A DNA stretch of 64,000 bases, taken from assembly GCA_024180945.1 (NCBI GenBank), contig JAKSGN010000041.1:2046001-2110000 (forward strand). The letters run 5' to 3'. Source of the stretch: Macrophomina tecta. Lineage: Eukaryota > Ascomycota > Dothideomycetes > Botryosphaeriales > Botryosphaeriaceae. The position numbers were made by a program, and so were the translations under genes. The notes under the pieces were generated by a model. That model made no database searches and was not told the DNA's origin. It saw only the letters and a program-made list of their open reading frames with translations. Shown piece after piece: positions 10,669 to 21,779 of this stretch; the stretch's first letter is position 1; each line of letters begins with the position of its first letter.

Positions 10669-12393
10669 TTAGTCACAGCGAGGTTTTAGGTGGACGTACA
10701 GCGTGTCCGTAGCCCAAAACCCGAAGGCCCTCTGGCCATCCATCCAACCGGCTGACTCGGGCGCGAGGGCGTCCATGTCAAAAGAGTATAGCAGCTTGGC
10801 GATGACGAGGCGTATTTGGTACAGTGCAACGCTATTGATTGCCGAAGGGATCAGCGAGCATGATCGAGAAGACTGAGAAGGGAACCAAAGCCACCGCAGA
10901 AAGTATTGCGTGCCACTTACCTCTTACCTATACAGTCCCGAGGCCCCGTTGAGAAGGGTTTGACCGTTTCTCGGCTATCGTCCTTAAAGCGCGCATCTCC
11001 CAGCCAGCGCTCTGGGATGAATTCGGTTGGGAGCTTGAAGTGTTTTGCCGAAAGATGGGTGGAATAGGTGGCGACGGAAACAACGGTCTAAGGTCAAACC
11101 CCAGACCTCAAATCAGCGGACGCCCCGCACAGAAGACGGGGGGAAGAGAAAAAAAAAAAAAAAGCAAGCGGGAAAAAGGAGAACCCATCACGGCTTTCAG
11201 GTCCACTTACTCCAGCAGGGATATGGTTCCCACAAATAATAGTACCCGGAGACGGCACGATGCGGGGCGTGCCTGGCGGAAGGGGTGGATACACGCGCAT
11301 CGCCTCGCTGACGCAGGCGCCGAGGTACTTCAGCTTAGAGACGTTGCTGAGCGTGATCTCGCCCGCGCTCGCGAACGCGGAGCGGAGCTCGTGGACCAGC
11401 TTCGCGCGCGCGGGGGGATTGGCCAGCAGCAGGTAGGACAGGCCGCTGAGCGCGACGGCGTTGGTCTCGGTGCCGGCGGCCAGGAACGAGGCGGTCGTGC
11501 TGACCATCTTGTCGTAGTCGATCAGCGGGGCCTTGCTCTTGAGCAGGAGCGTCCACATGTCGAGCCGGTCGGTCTCGCCCTGCGCGACGCGCTTGTCGAA
11601 GCGGGAGAGGAAGAATTGCTGGCGCATCCGCTTCCTGGCCGTGTCGGGGAAGAGGGCGTTCAGCGCCTTGTCGAGCAGGGGATACCAGCCCCGTATGCGC
11701 TGCGTCGCCTTGCCGGTGATGTGGAACTTGCTCGCCTGGGCTAGGTCCTTCTCGTAGTTGGCAAGATGGCCGAGCGGCTCGCCCAAGGTCATGTCGGCCA
11801 TGATGTCCACGGCGTTGAAGAGATAGAGCAGCGACAGGGGCACTGCCTCGCCCCTCTCGACCATGTGCCTGATGATGGCGATGAGGCGGTCGGCATGCTT
11901 CTGAAAGATGGGCTCTTGGTCTCGGACGGCGCGGTCGGAGAATGCGGGCGAGAAGAACTTGCGGACTCGGGCGTGGTTCTCTTTGCCAGCTCCTCTGATC
12001 AGCCCGCCTTTGCCGACGGCTTCGGGACCGAAGAAGAGCGGCTCCCGCTCCCATGATTCGTTGCCGTAGATGTCTCTCCAGGCCGCTGGCTGCAGGAAGG
12101 ACACCTCATTTGGTTGCACGCGGACGACATTTCCATATCGCTCATGGAGCCTTTGGAGATGGCGGTGCACGGTGCCCCTTAGAAGGAAGAAGATGTAAGG
12201 GAGACGAGTGAGCTTGTGGAGCATGGGCCCGGGATAACTCTTCAACGGATGGAAGTAGATATGATGGACGGCAGTGCACGCGACGTACACAATGACCTGG
12301 AACCTTCGTCATGAGCGCATGCTATGGAAACAGAACACCGAGAGTACTGACTGCAAAAATAGTGGCCAGAGCGAGCTCAACTGAGGAAGTCAT
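10669..12393 (-). CDS. Cytochrome P450 (P450-1)
   Basis: Heme-thiolate monooxygenase, ER-anchored by a short N-terminal hydrophobic segment. Four exons: 12393-12352, 12296-11211, 11087-10921 and 10831-10669; 485 aa. It has the KSYPGP hinge, the I-helix motif AAGTETN, the K-helix ExxR as EAMR, then FIPERW, and the heme loop FSTGPRDCIG with Cys428. The last intron splits the Ser codon following CIGK. The heme loop and I-helix resemble those of P450s that decorate trichothecene-type terpenoids, so terpene-skeleton hydroxylation is the likely job (inferred). A tiny first exon of 14 codons supplies the anchor; the start was chosen because it gives a normal-length P450 with consensus splicing. It is the leftmost cluster gene, followed upstream by four more leftward genes. 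Confidence 0.9.
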
Positions 12394-12879
12394 TGTGGCA
12401 ACAGTAAGAATGGATGAGAGTCACAAGGCGGAGATTGCCCGCCTATGCTACACCGTCCCGTCGTGGACGATGTTTTCCGGCGGCCACAGCAGGCTTTGAG
12501 AGCCATATGACAGCACGTGCCGGGCTGGGCAGGGGGCTCTGAAAATAACAGAACGAAGCCAAGATACAGCATGTAAAGACGTCTATGTGGAGGGGTGGCA
12601 CGGGAAAGAGCGAGGCTGTTAGTTTATCGAGACTCATGCGCTAGCGCCTGCAGATTCAAATCCACGCAGTACCACACTTGGAAGCAAACTCAAACGAGCT
12701 CTGAAGAAACATCCCCGCAGATTGCGTTCTCCCCTGGTCCGGCTATTTGAGCCTAATTTGACGGCCGCGTGTACGAATAACCGATGCGAAGTGAAACAGA
12801 GTATCGCAAGGTGAGCGCAAACACCGAGTACGGACAGCTAACTTGAAGAAAAGGGTGATCCCGACGAGAAAGCCCGGCT
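12394..12879. other. Intergenic, P450-1 promoter
   Basis: Between the start of P450-1 and the stop of acyltransferase-1, both leftward. No gene or RNA seen. Confidence 0.45.
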
Positions 12880-14277
12880 CTAGTCGACCACGCGCTGCAC
12901 GTAGGCGCGAAGGAACTCGTCCTGCGCGAAGCTTTCCATCTCGTCCTCCTCGAGCTCGACCATGACGTCGACGCACCGCGCGGCGCCGGGCAGCACGAAG
13001 AGCGTGCCAGGGAAGCCGACGTACGGCTTGCGTGTAGCCTCAGCGCACTGCCCGCGGCCGGAGGCGTCGAGGTCGAACGAGGCGCCGCTCATGAAGGCCG
13101 CCGCGCTCGACAGGAAGAGCCCGGTGTGGCCCACGTCCATGGCCCGCAGCGCCGCCAGCGCCACCTCGCGCGGCCCGCAGCCGCCCAGCTTGCTGCCCAG
13201 GAAGGCGACGCGCTCGCGCACGAAGCTGCTGTCGACGGCGTCGATGGCGGCCCGCACGGCCATGGCGGCGTGCGTGATGTTGGCGATGCTGCCGGCCAGC
13301 CCGCGGTCCGGAAACGACGACAGCCGCGTCTGCGCGAGCGCGAAGAGCACCGTGTTGCGCAGGTATTCGTGCGGCACCGGCGGGTCCACGCGGCCTCGTA
13401 AGTCGACGGCCGCCGCGAACTTGGCCGTCGTGTTGTCGCCGAGCCGGCGAGCGCGCGCTCGCAGCACTCCGAGCCAGATCAGCGCGTTCAGGCAGTTGTT
13501 GGTCGACACCCAGCCTGGCTGTCCGGCTGCCCGCATGTGCTCCATCACTGCCGCCTTCAGCGCCACCAGTGTTGCTGACGCAAATGAGAAGACGCGGCCC
13601 GTCGAGCGCGGACACCCCGTGAATACGGGCACAGAACTGTCAAAGTTGAACTCGGGCAAGCCGTCCGGCACCGCCTTGTCGCCATCCAGCCGCGCTGGTA
13701 GGAAGATGCGCGGCGGCGCACTGTCATCGTTGTCCGTTGTCGTCGGCGCTTCAGCCCCATTCCACGTGTGGCGCGCAATGTGGTTGAGTGCTGCTGTCGC
13801 GGAGCTGCCGTCGAGCACGGCCCGCTCGACGATGATGGCCAGCACGAGGCCGCCTTCGATGAAGTTCAGCTTGATGACGCACACGGGCGCTGGCTTGGAT
13901 GTGTCCGCCGACGCCCGTGAAAGTCTGTCTCCCGGGAGCTCTTTGATCGGGAAGCCGGCCTCGCGCCATTGCTCGTAGCTGTAGGGGAAGACACTGCGCT
14001 CGATCTCGTCAACAACCAGAATGCCAGCCTTGAAGACATCTGAAACGTCTGCCTGACGCTGCACGGCCGTCTGCGGCCGCCCGTCGGCGTCGTGGATGGT
14101 CGTCAGGATGCCACCGAGGATGGGGAAGGTAGCCAGCGTGGCTTCGAGCCCCTTTTTGATGCGTTCGACGGCCGTATCTTTGGCGGTCGGGCCGGCCAGC
14201 GGGAAACAGAAGTAGCACGATACATAGCCAGTGCCGTATAGATTGTCCAAGACGGAAAGTCGCCAGGTGCGCTGCAT
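12880..14277 (-). CDS. BAHD-like acyltransferase homologue lacking catalytic His
   Basis: Intronless, 465 aa, the usual size for fungal BAHD-type (transferase-family) acyltransferases. These move an acyl group from CoA to an alcohol. N-terminal features fit the family: LDNLYGTGYVSCYFCFPL and LATFPILGG. The site where the family has HxxxDG reads ERAVLDG: Asp156 and Gly157 are present, but residue 152 is Arg (codon CGG) instead of the general-base His. The C-terminal DFGWG-like motif is also not recognisable (SFDLDASGRG). The gene is open, undamaged and keeps strong coding character, so it is not an obvious pseudogene. It may be inactive, may use another base, or may do a different reaction. 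A TATA box lies at 14345-14350. Confidence 0.8.
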   Translation of the reverse strand: MQRTWRLSVLDNLYGTGYVSCYFCFPLAGPTAKDTAVERIKKGLEATLATFPILGGILTTIHDADGRPQTAVQRQADVSDVFKAGILVVDEIERSVFPYSYEQWREAGFPIKELPGDRLSRASADTSKPAPVCVIKLNFIEGGLVLAIIVERAVLDGSSATAALNHIARHTWNGAEAPTTTDNDDSAPPRIFLPARLDGDKAVPDGLPEFNFDSSVPVFTGCPRSTGRVFSFASATLVALKAAVMEHMRAAGQPGWVSTNNCLNALIWLGVLRARARRLGDNTTAKFAAAVDLRGRVDPPVPHEYLRNTVLFALAQTRLSSFPDRGLAGSIANITHAAMAVRAAIDAVDSSFVRERVAFLGSKLGGCGPREVALAALRAMDVGHTGLFLSSAAAFMSGASFDLDASGRGQCAEATRKPYVGFPGTLFVLPGAARCVDVMVELEEDEMESFAQDEFLRAYVQRVVD

Positions 14278-14344
14278 CTTCTCACTCAGTCAATGTGGTG
14301 TTGGCGGCGAATGCGGTCTGTCTCGCACGCTTCTACGGGCCATC

Positions 14345-14350
14345 TTTATA
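14345..14350 (-). promoter_or_regulatory. TATA box for acyltransferase-1
   Basis: TATAAA on the minus strand, about 70 bp upstream of the ATG at 14277. Position and sequence fit a core promoter; not tested. Confidence 0.5.
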
Positions 14351-14532
14351 CCCACCGAGAAAAGCTGCGAGGGGTGTCCGGAAACATGCAAGAGAAAAGT
14401 ATATTGCGTATTTGCTTACCCGCTACGGTACAACCTTGGTGCAGCCAGAAATGTACGAGTTGACAGCAACTTTCAGCCTCTCCCTGTCCACACCGCAGTT
14501 AATGGCAAAACAGATCAAGATGGCCGGACATG

Positions 14533-16327
14533 TTACGCATCTATACGCGGTTTTCTCCGTTTCAGGCCAAAGCCGGTATCCGCATTCTCTCTCCCCAGAT
14601 GCATCCTCTTCTCCAGCAAACACACAAAGCATAGCGCAGACAGGCCGATCTGGGTATACCACACCAGACGGAGGCTGTCGACAAAGACCCCGACAGTCTG
14701 TGCTCGCGTACCACGTTCGACAGACAGCGAGTCGAGGAAGGCTTTGGTAGCGCGCGAATAAGCCTGGCCGCCCGATAACTGGCTGCTGGCAATCGGGTCT
14801 TGGACGCGGTGGGCGAGCTGCTGGGCACGCCCGTTGAAGACGGCAGCCGGCACGGCAAGTCCCCAGAGGCTGCCCAACGACTGCCCGAAAGCCAGTGCCG
14901 CAGCCGACTTGGCCACATCCGACGGCGACAGTGCAGCCTGCGCTGCCGGCAGCACCGTTGCAGCAAGGGCGCCGGGCCCAATGCCGGCAATCATGCGGAA
15001 AACGACCCACATGGCTGTGGGTGAGCGCTCGTCGAGCGTGCTCATCAGCCCGGCGCCGGCTGTCTGGATTGCCGCACAGACGATGTGGATGGACTTATAA
15101 TCGCCCGTCTTGGAGAGCAGCTGGCCGCCCGCGAGGGCGGAGAATGTGGTGGCGAAGACAGCCGGGAGATACTGTACGCCCGCCTCCGCCGGACTGGATG
15201 CTAGCACGCCCTGGAGGTAGACCATGAAGAAGCTGAGCATAGTCGACACCAGGCCGCTGGCGAAAGACATGGTCCAGCTGGCAACAAAGTTGCGATTGTG
15301 GAACATGTGCGGCGGCAGCATGGGGAAGGGCGCAAAGGCCTCGTAGACGACGAAGCCAGCGAAGCCAGCCAGGCCCAGCAGCAGCGGCAGAAGCACCTCG
15401 ATGCTCCCCCACGGGTGGATGGTGCCCGCCCAGCCAAGTGCCAGCACCGACGAGACGCATGCCGCCACGAAGATCGCGTTGCCACGCCAGTCCATCCGGC
15501 TGAAGACCTCGCGCGCGCTGTGCGGTATGTGGTTGACGCGAAGCAGGAGGGTGACGAGGATGGCCGCCAGTCCGCACGGTGCAAGCGTGATGTAGTAGCA
15601 CCACCGCCAGCCCGCTCGCTCCACCAGTAGCCCGCCCACCACTGGGCCTGCCGAGTACCCCACCGTGACCGCGCCGTAGATGAATCCGCAATACTTCGCC
15701 CGCCGCCGCAGCCCCACCAAATCGCAGACGAGGATTTGGCAGAGCACCGAGATCCCGCACCCTCCGAGCCCCTGGACCGCCATGCCTGCGATCAGCATGG
15801 CCATGTTGATGCTGCTGCCACCGATGGCTGACCCCACGGCAAACAGAGCAATGCACGCGAGAATGGGCCTGCGTCGCCCCACGCTGTCCGACAGCGCCCC
15901 GACAAAAGGCCTGAAGCTCGTTCTGCCCGCTTCCTATCAGCATTTTTTTTTTTCTCCCACTGCAGCAGAGAGCTCTTGGGCGTACATACTGTGCCAGGTT
16001 GTAGCTTGTGAACGCCCAAATGTAGTCGTACGTCCCACCGAGTTCGTGCACAATCGACGGCATGGCCGGAATCAGCACTCCCTGGTTCAGCGCGCAAACG
16101 AAGCTCGTCAGGCTTAGTGATGCGAAGACGGCCCAAAAGCGCCAATCCTGCTTCTCGTCTGCCTGTGCATCTTGTTCGCTAGGGCCCTCTGCATCAGGGG
16201 CACCATGGCGGAGAGGCACCGTCGAGGATGCTGTAGTGAGCGTCTGAAATGGTTTACTGCGGCTGTCCGAGCTTGAGGAAGCCATTGCGCGCAAGTGTTT
16301 CGCAAGCGACACGATTGTAGTTGGCAT
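14533..16327 (-). CDS. MFS transporter, DHA2-like, 14-TM type
   Basis: Membrane exporter, probably for the cluster product. Two exons, 16327-15990 and 15910-14533, giving 571 aa. After a hydrophilic N-terminus of about 65 residues, the first membrane segment contains FVCALNQGVLIPAMPSIV. The intron rejoins NLAQ with PFVGALSDSVGRRRP, the loop 2-3 motif A of MFS drug exporters. Motif C-like GYSAGPVVGGLL follows. The number of hydrophobic segments suggests 14, as in drug:H+ antiporter family 2. A second in-frame ATG at 16285 (MASSSSDS) may be the true start, because a TATA-like element at 16346-16352 lies only about 20 bp upstream of 16327. The gene sits 205 bp upstream of the P450-2 stop, on the same strand. 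Confidence 0.88.
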
Positions 16328-16345
16328 GGCAGTCTCCGCAGTATC

Positions 16346-16352
16346 TATATAT
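16346..16352 (-). promoter_or_regulatory. TATA-like element for MFS gene
   Basis: An alternating TA stretch 19 bp upstream of the first ATG and 61 bp upstream of the second (16285). The short spacing to the first ATG favours initiation at the second. Confidence 0.4.
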
Positions 16353-16582
16353 GCGGGGACCCGCTGCTCTGCGTGACTAACTTGCTGACTCGCTCACGTG
16401 CTGGAATTTGGCCTATACTCCTCGGTCACGTCTTACTGTAATTTCCCCTACCTTTAAAGACGCGTACGAGATATGTCTTGACCAGGGTCCAGTCGAGATA
16501 CTTCTCTGGACATGAGTGTAGCCCAACTTTCTAGCTAGTGGTTTCCGGACCAATACCTCAGCTGCTTATTTCTGCAATATTT

Positions 16583-18441
16583 CTAACTATGAATCTTATA
16601 GAACACCGTCGCCTCCCGGTCCGGAATACTCTCGTGTCCCACCTGTACTGCCGCAGGACGCTGCCCGCCAATCGGAAGCTTCCAGTCATACTTGAGTAGC
16701 AAGTGGACCAAGGCGATCTTCAACTGATTGCTTGCGAAGAACCTCCCTGGACACGCATGCGCACCGAGCCCGAAGCCGAGCTGCTCTGTTGAAGTGTTGA
16801 CGAAGCTCCACTGGCCAGGACTGCCCGTCTTTTCTGCTAGCCGGACGAAACGGTGCCCGTCAAACGTGCCTTCATCCTCGTAGAAGCCCTTCACTATCGC
16901 CGGAGTGGCAACGATTGACGCCTTTGGAAGAACCGAGCCATCGGAGAGGACGACGTCGTCCTCAAGGCCGCGGTTGTTGATGACTACTCATGTCGTTAGC
17001 ACCGTCGCTCTGGTTTGCCTTTCCCCATGCCGACTTACAGTAATTCCCTCCGGCAAGCCGCTGGCTCTCTTTCATGAAGCTGTCCATGAGCTTCAGCTGA
17101 TGCAGCTGCGTTTTGGCATCCAGCAGGCCACTACCTCCCGTCACGCCGCGTATCTCCTGCCGCAAGAGTTCGACATACTCCGGGCGCGCACAGAGATCGA
17201 ACATGATATTGGTGAGCAGCGCCGACGTCGTGTGCATGACGGCCACCACGAAGCCCAGCTGGCCGCGCACGAGGTCGTACGGGCGGCCTGTCCGGGCCGC
17301 CTCTGCCTCGACCCAGTGTATGTAGTCGAGCTTCTCGTCGCCCTCCGCCTCCACTCTAACGCCCCGCGCAGCCGCTGTCGTGCGCTCTCTGGCCCGGTGC
17401 CCTTCAATCAGCCGCGCGCACGTCGCGTACTGCCGCCGCAGCGCCCGCGTCGCCGGCAGCACCCAGAACATGCAGCGCCGTAGCGCCGGCGGGCACAGGC
17501 GCAGCGCCCGCACCGCGTTGTAGCCCACCGTCGTGTACGTTCGCGAGACTTGAAGCCATTGCTCGTCTCTGCAGAGGCCCTCGCCCTGTGGTCCCACCAA
17601 CCCTCTCCGGATCGCGGTCAGGACAAAACTTCATGGCGCTGGTGTTGGGGGGAGGAACTTCTTACCATGACGACCCTCGCGGTCAGTCGGCTAATCAGAT
17701 CCACGATCGCCGCGTAGAGCACAGATTCCCGCCATTCTCCCTGCTCCGGTGGTGGTGGGAAAGCCTTGGGCACCGCGTAAGCTGCCTCCGCCGAGAGCGG
17801 TGCCGTCAGCTGCGCTAGGGAACGGCTCAGCTCTCATCTAGAGTGCGCGCATGGCAACTTACACAGTGAGCGGTTGAGATGGACGCGGATGAGCTGCAGG
17901 TTCATGTGGTACTCGTCGATGTTGCAGGTCCCGTACGTCCAAAACCCGGGGTAGTCTGGGAAAAACCACTTCACAGAAAAAGAAATAGGTGAGCGATGTA
18001 TTTGCGCTGAGACTTCTTTTCCCTCTTTTTTTTTTTTTTTTTGGTGGGGACGGGCGGCACTCACCTTGTCCAGGAACTTGGTCATGGTGAAACGGGGGTC
18101 GTCCTTCACTTCGTTGAGGAAGGACGGCGGTAGGATTATCGTGGGGCCCAGCCCGGTGAATATTTGGAAGGGGTGTCCTTTATGCTGTTCAGAGATGGCA
18201 CTGATTAGCATGTCTTGCGCCTAGAAGCCGCAATATTCAGCACCTTCTCGAGCCCTTCGGCAATGAGCTGCCTGGCTGAGCGCAGATAGCGGAGCTGCGC
18301 GGGCCTGCTGCTCCACTCCCCACGCCGCTTTCCGATGACTGGAATTTTGGGGTAGGCGCGATCGCCGGCGGCGATGTGGTAGACGAAGTAGCACAGCAGC
18401 ATGAGGACAGGGTAAGTCACGAGACTAAACATGTTGGACAT
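16583..18441 (-). CDS. Cytochrome P450 (P450-2)
   Basis: Heme-thiolate monooxygenase of the fungal diterpenoid-type group (like gibberellin and indole-diterpene P450s). Six exons: 18441-18244, 18184-18065, 17968-17863, 17814-17666, 17585-17039 and 16983-16583; 506 aa. An N-terminal anchor (YPVLMLLCYFVYHI) is followed by IPVIGKRR, an I-helix with MHTTS instead of AGxDT, ExxR as ESQR, and the heme loop FGLGAHACPGR with Cys451. All junctions keep frame. The first intron uses a GTGCTG donor, which is weak; the third uses a perfect GTAAGT. Several intron positions and phases match those of P450-4 at 41812, so the two are probably paralogues. It lies between the MFS and SDR genes and runs with them. 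Confidence 0.9.
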
Positions 18442-18620
18442 GTACGATCAGCGAAGATGTTGTGATGCAAAATGATGTATTTTTTTTTTCTGCTTGCTGC
18501 AATCTCAGTCAACTATCAGGCACATCTTCAGGCGGGAGATGACATTGCGTAAGATTCAAAAACACAATGCGGGCAAATTACAACAAAATACCCCCTAAAT
18601 CTTACACAAATAAAACGCAA

Positions 18621-19482
18621 TCAGCGTCCTGCACCCCCGACGGCAATATTGATGCCCGAGATATTCCTTGATTCGTCGCTCAGCAACCACTTCACGACAT
18701 CAGCAACATCCGCAGACCTAAGAAGCTTTAGAGATGCTACGTCGACACCGGACTCCCGGGGCAGAAAAACAGGAATCATGGCCGTGCTGGTTGCAGCTGG
18801 GACCACGTCAGGTGCCCGTCAACCAAGTCGCCAGGGCAGAACGCTTACCAGGCGAGACCGTGTTAACCCTGATGCCGAACTTCCACACATCCTTTGCCAC
18901 ACAAACTGAGAAGTGCGCTAGCGCAGCCTTCGACGCTCCGTATGCGAAGAAGTCACCGACCGGGGTGGTGCTCGCAAGACTGCTCATGTTGACGATAGAG
19001 TGGCTGCGTTTCTCCGCTGATGCCCGGCCTAGCATTGCCTGTACTTGTGCTTTGGTACAGTGGAAGACTCCGTCAAGGTTGACAGACATAATGCGCCTCC
19101 AGTCATGGGCGTCCTCCTGCAGGATGGCTGGACGATCGCTGGGTCTGCAGTACGCCGCCTGTGCCACCCCGGCGATGTTTGCGGCCAAGTCGAGGGGACC
19201 GACGTCCCGAGTTATGGTCTCGATCCAGTCTTGCACGGATAAGGCCTGCGAGACGTCGACTGCAGCGGTATGCAGCTGAATGCGGGGATACCTGGCTTGG
19301 ATGTCGGAGGAAGCCTTCTCGAGAGCATCGACGTTGCAGTCCGCTATGCAGATATGAAACCCGGCATGCATGGCGCATCTTTTCGCGAGAGCAAGCCCGA
19401 TTCCAGATGCTCCTCCCGTAATAGCGATGACTTTTTGACTTGAACTCGAAAACATTTTGGCACGAGTAAAGTGTAGAGACAA
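18621..19482 (-). CDS. Short-chain dehydrogenase/reductase
   Basis: NAD(P)-dependent oxidoreductase, probably oxidising a hydroxyl made by a P450 to a ketone or the reverse. Two exons, 19482-18849 and 18796-18621; 269 aa, typical for a classical SDR. The cofactor loop is TGGASGIG (22-29), followed by NIAG in place of NNAG. Ser168 of NMSS, Tyr181 and Lys185 of YGASK form the catalytic set. The intron splits an Ala codon just after VSP and rejoins the C-terminal substrate lobe. A later in-frame Met (MFSSSSQ, 19455) is an alternative start; TATTTAA at 19512-19518 is about 30 bp upstream of the first. It shares a 0.6-kb divergent promoter with CmcJ-1. Confidence 0.9.
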
Positions 19483-20105
19483 TGCAAAGCTAGCAACAAA
19501 AACCTAGAGCATTAAATAGCCGAATATCAAAAGAAAAAGTGCAGGTACGCTTTTTTTCCATCCTACGCGTGGTAATCGTAGCGCTGACTTTTTTCAGCCC
19601 TGATACTGAGTCATGCCAAGCTCGCTGGAAAACATCATATAGACAGAATTCAGTCGCGCCATGATTGACTCAACACGATTGGCGAGGATTGGCTTTCTTC
19701 GAAGTATATCTCAACTCGCTTCAACACTGCCTCTTTAAGTTAGGCTTGAAAGTGTATCATCGGGTGCAGCGTAGTACTCCCGCTGCATACTGTCCACACA
19801 TGGCCCTATTCACAGGGGGATTTGAAAGTATCTGACCGCAAGGCAGGATGGGCCAACAAAAGTTAACTTTGGAGGTCGAGCGAAATTCGGGTTGACATTT
19901 CGTCCGACCTTGGCACCGTCGGACAGTTACGACTTCAGGAATCAATTCCAAACGCCTCTTTGATCTTCTGCCTGTATCCTGTGCTCCAGCATCCGTGGTG
20001 TTGTGGAATATAGAACTCATCGCTCCATATTGTGACTGTTCAGAAGGCAGTAGTTCGAAATATTCCTTCGCAACTTATTTGAAAACGATTCACAACTGTA
20101 CGAAC
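19483..20105. promoter_or_regulatory. Divergent promoter SDR / CmcJ-1
   Basis: The only DNA upstream of both genes. It holds TATTTAA (minus strand) at 19512-19518. I could not identify a shared operator with confidence. Confidence 0.5.
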
Positions 20106-21196
20106 ATGGCCGCCACTGTTCTCCCGCCGCAGGTGCCCATTGCACCCCACACAGCATCAACTTCAGAGAGGCAGTCAGCGCGCTTGGGTCCAACCGACTT
20201 TGAGACATACGTCTACTACCTTAAGGTTGCCCCCGAGACGGAACTGGCAAGTAATCAGATCCAGATAATGATGGGCGAGGAGACGGAAGACCCCAGGACC
20301 GTCGTTGTCCGTGATATCCGCCCGCACATTGATGAATTTACTCTGGACAAAGACGGCGCTGAGGTCGTGCAAATCTCAGAGCAATACGACCTTTTGGCCG
20401 AGGACGACGACACCTATTTTGCGGAGGTCGACAGATATCTCAAAGATGTCCGGGATCTGCTCAAGAAGAAGTAAGCCGCAGGAACCGCCCTCTTTATCAA
20501 CTGACGCTTGTGTGCGCGAAGCTGATAGGGCGGACGCAGGACGGGTGCGAGGTTCGTCAAGACATTCTTGACCATTTCCCGCCCGAGGTGCCTCCACCAC
20601 AAGCATCCCGACCCCAAAGTGCCGACTCCGTACCGGAAGTTCACCATCCCTCGTGCGCACGCCGACTTTTCTCCAGACTCGGTGCCCGCCGTATGGCAGA
20701 ACTTGCCAAGGATGCACGTGCAGATGTGCGAGAAAGGAGACCAGTTCATGGAGGAGTGGAATGAGGCTAACGAACTCTTGAAAGAGAACCCCCGCGTCAT
20801 GCTTCTCGGGTGCGTGCACACACCGTTGGGTCCTATTTGACTTGCTAACGTTGCGCTAGGGCATGGAAGCCTCTCGTCACCGTCAAGAGTGTTCCATTTT
20901 GTTGGGTGGACCCGAGGACGGTTGACGACGAGAATGACTACGTGCACATGCCGCGGGTCGAGAAGAGTGTCTACAATGGTGGTATTTCCATCATGAAGCA
21001 TGAAGCGCCAGGCCCGTCAAAGCACGGGTGGTTCTATGTTCACGAACAGCAGCCACATGAACTGCTGCTTTTCAAGCACTACGATTCGAAGGACGGTGTG
21101 GTTTGCAAGGTCGCCCACGCTGGGTTGGAGAAGCCTGGCACCGAGCACTTGCCTGATCGCCTCAACATCGAAACACGGGTTGCTGTCATTTTTTAA
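20106..21196 (+). CDS. CmcJ/NvfI/EfuI-family oxygenase-like (CmcJ-1)
   Basis: Three exons, 20106-20470, 20540-20809 and 20860-21196; 323 aa. Members of this family recur in fungal terpenoid, meroterpenoid and aspergillic-acid clusters and are usually called hydroxylase/desaturase-like. Family signatures seen: ETYVYYLKVAPETE, VVVRDIRP, FTLDKDGAEVV, TGARFVKTF after the first intron, WKPL followed by a CWVDPRTVDD substitute for the usual substrate strand, then HELLLFKHYDSKDG and the closing IETRVAVIF. Intron 2 has a CTAAC branch site. The reaction is not predictable. A second, divergent copy (CmcJ-2) sits at the other end of the cluster. It converges on P450-3 with 583 bp between the stops. Confidence 0.85.
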
Positions 21197-21779
21197 TGTG
21201 TTTCAGAGATCTTTTTATGTGATTTTCAGTGGTTACTACAGGAACGGCAATTCACATTGTGTTCAACCGCCTGATGTCTCTTTTGCTGGTTAGGCCGTGG
21301 GGAATCGGAGCAGTCGTCTGAATGCAGATGTTATTGGAACTAAGCAATACTTAAACCCAGATGACTGATTCAGCTCCCAACAAAGCCGTCTAATATTATA
21401 AGATCGAATCACTGTTGCGGTGCTTCTCAGATTTCGCACGGCTGAGGGAGATTTCCCTTGCTCCCAACCGAGGACCTTGATTCTTCGTCTCGTGGTTGGA
21501 AAAAAAAAAAAAATTCAAATAATAAGTCGTTTCCCATGAAAGCCATATATATACAGGCAGATTAATCACATTGTTGTGTAATGCTGCCCTGAGGTGGCTA
21601 CATTATGTTGCGACATTAAAGAGCGCCCTGTTGTCCTTCCTCGTCACAGCTTCAAGCACGCGAGGGAATGAGGATAAAGATGTTTTGAACACTACTTAAC
21701 AGGCTGGAGTGGTATCCAAGCGTTCATAATATGCGTATTATTACTCCATACTTGTCTCGTGATAGAAGCATATGGTTTA
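21197..21779. other. Convergent 3' spacer
   Basis: Between the stops of CmcJ-1 and P450-3. AT-rich with an A run near 21500-21513; no gene seen. Confidence 0.5.
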
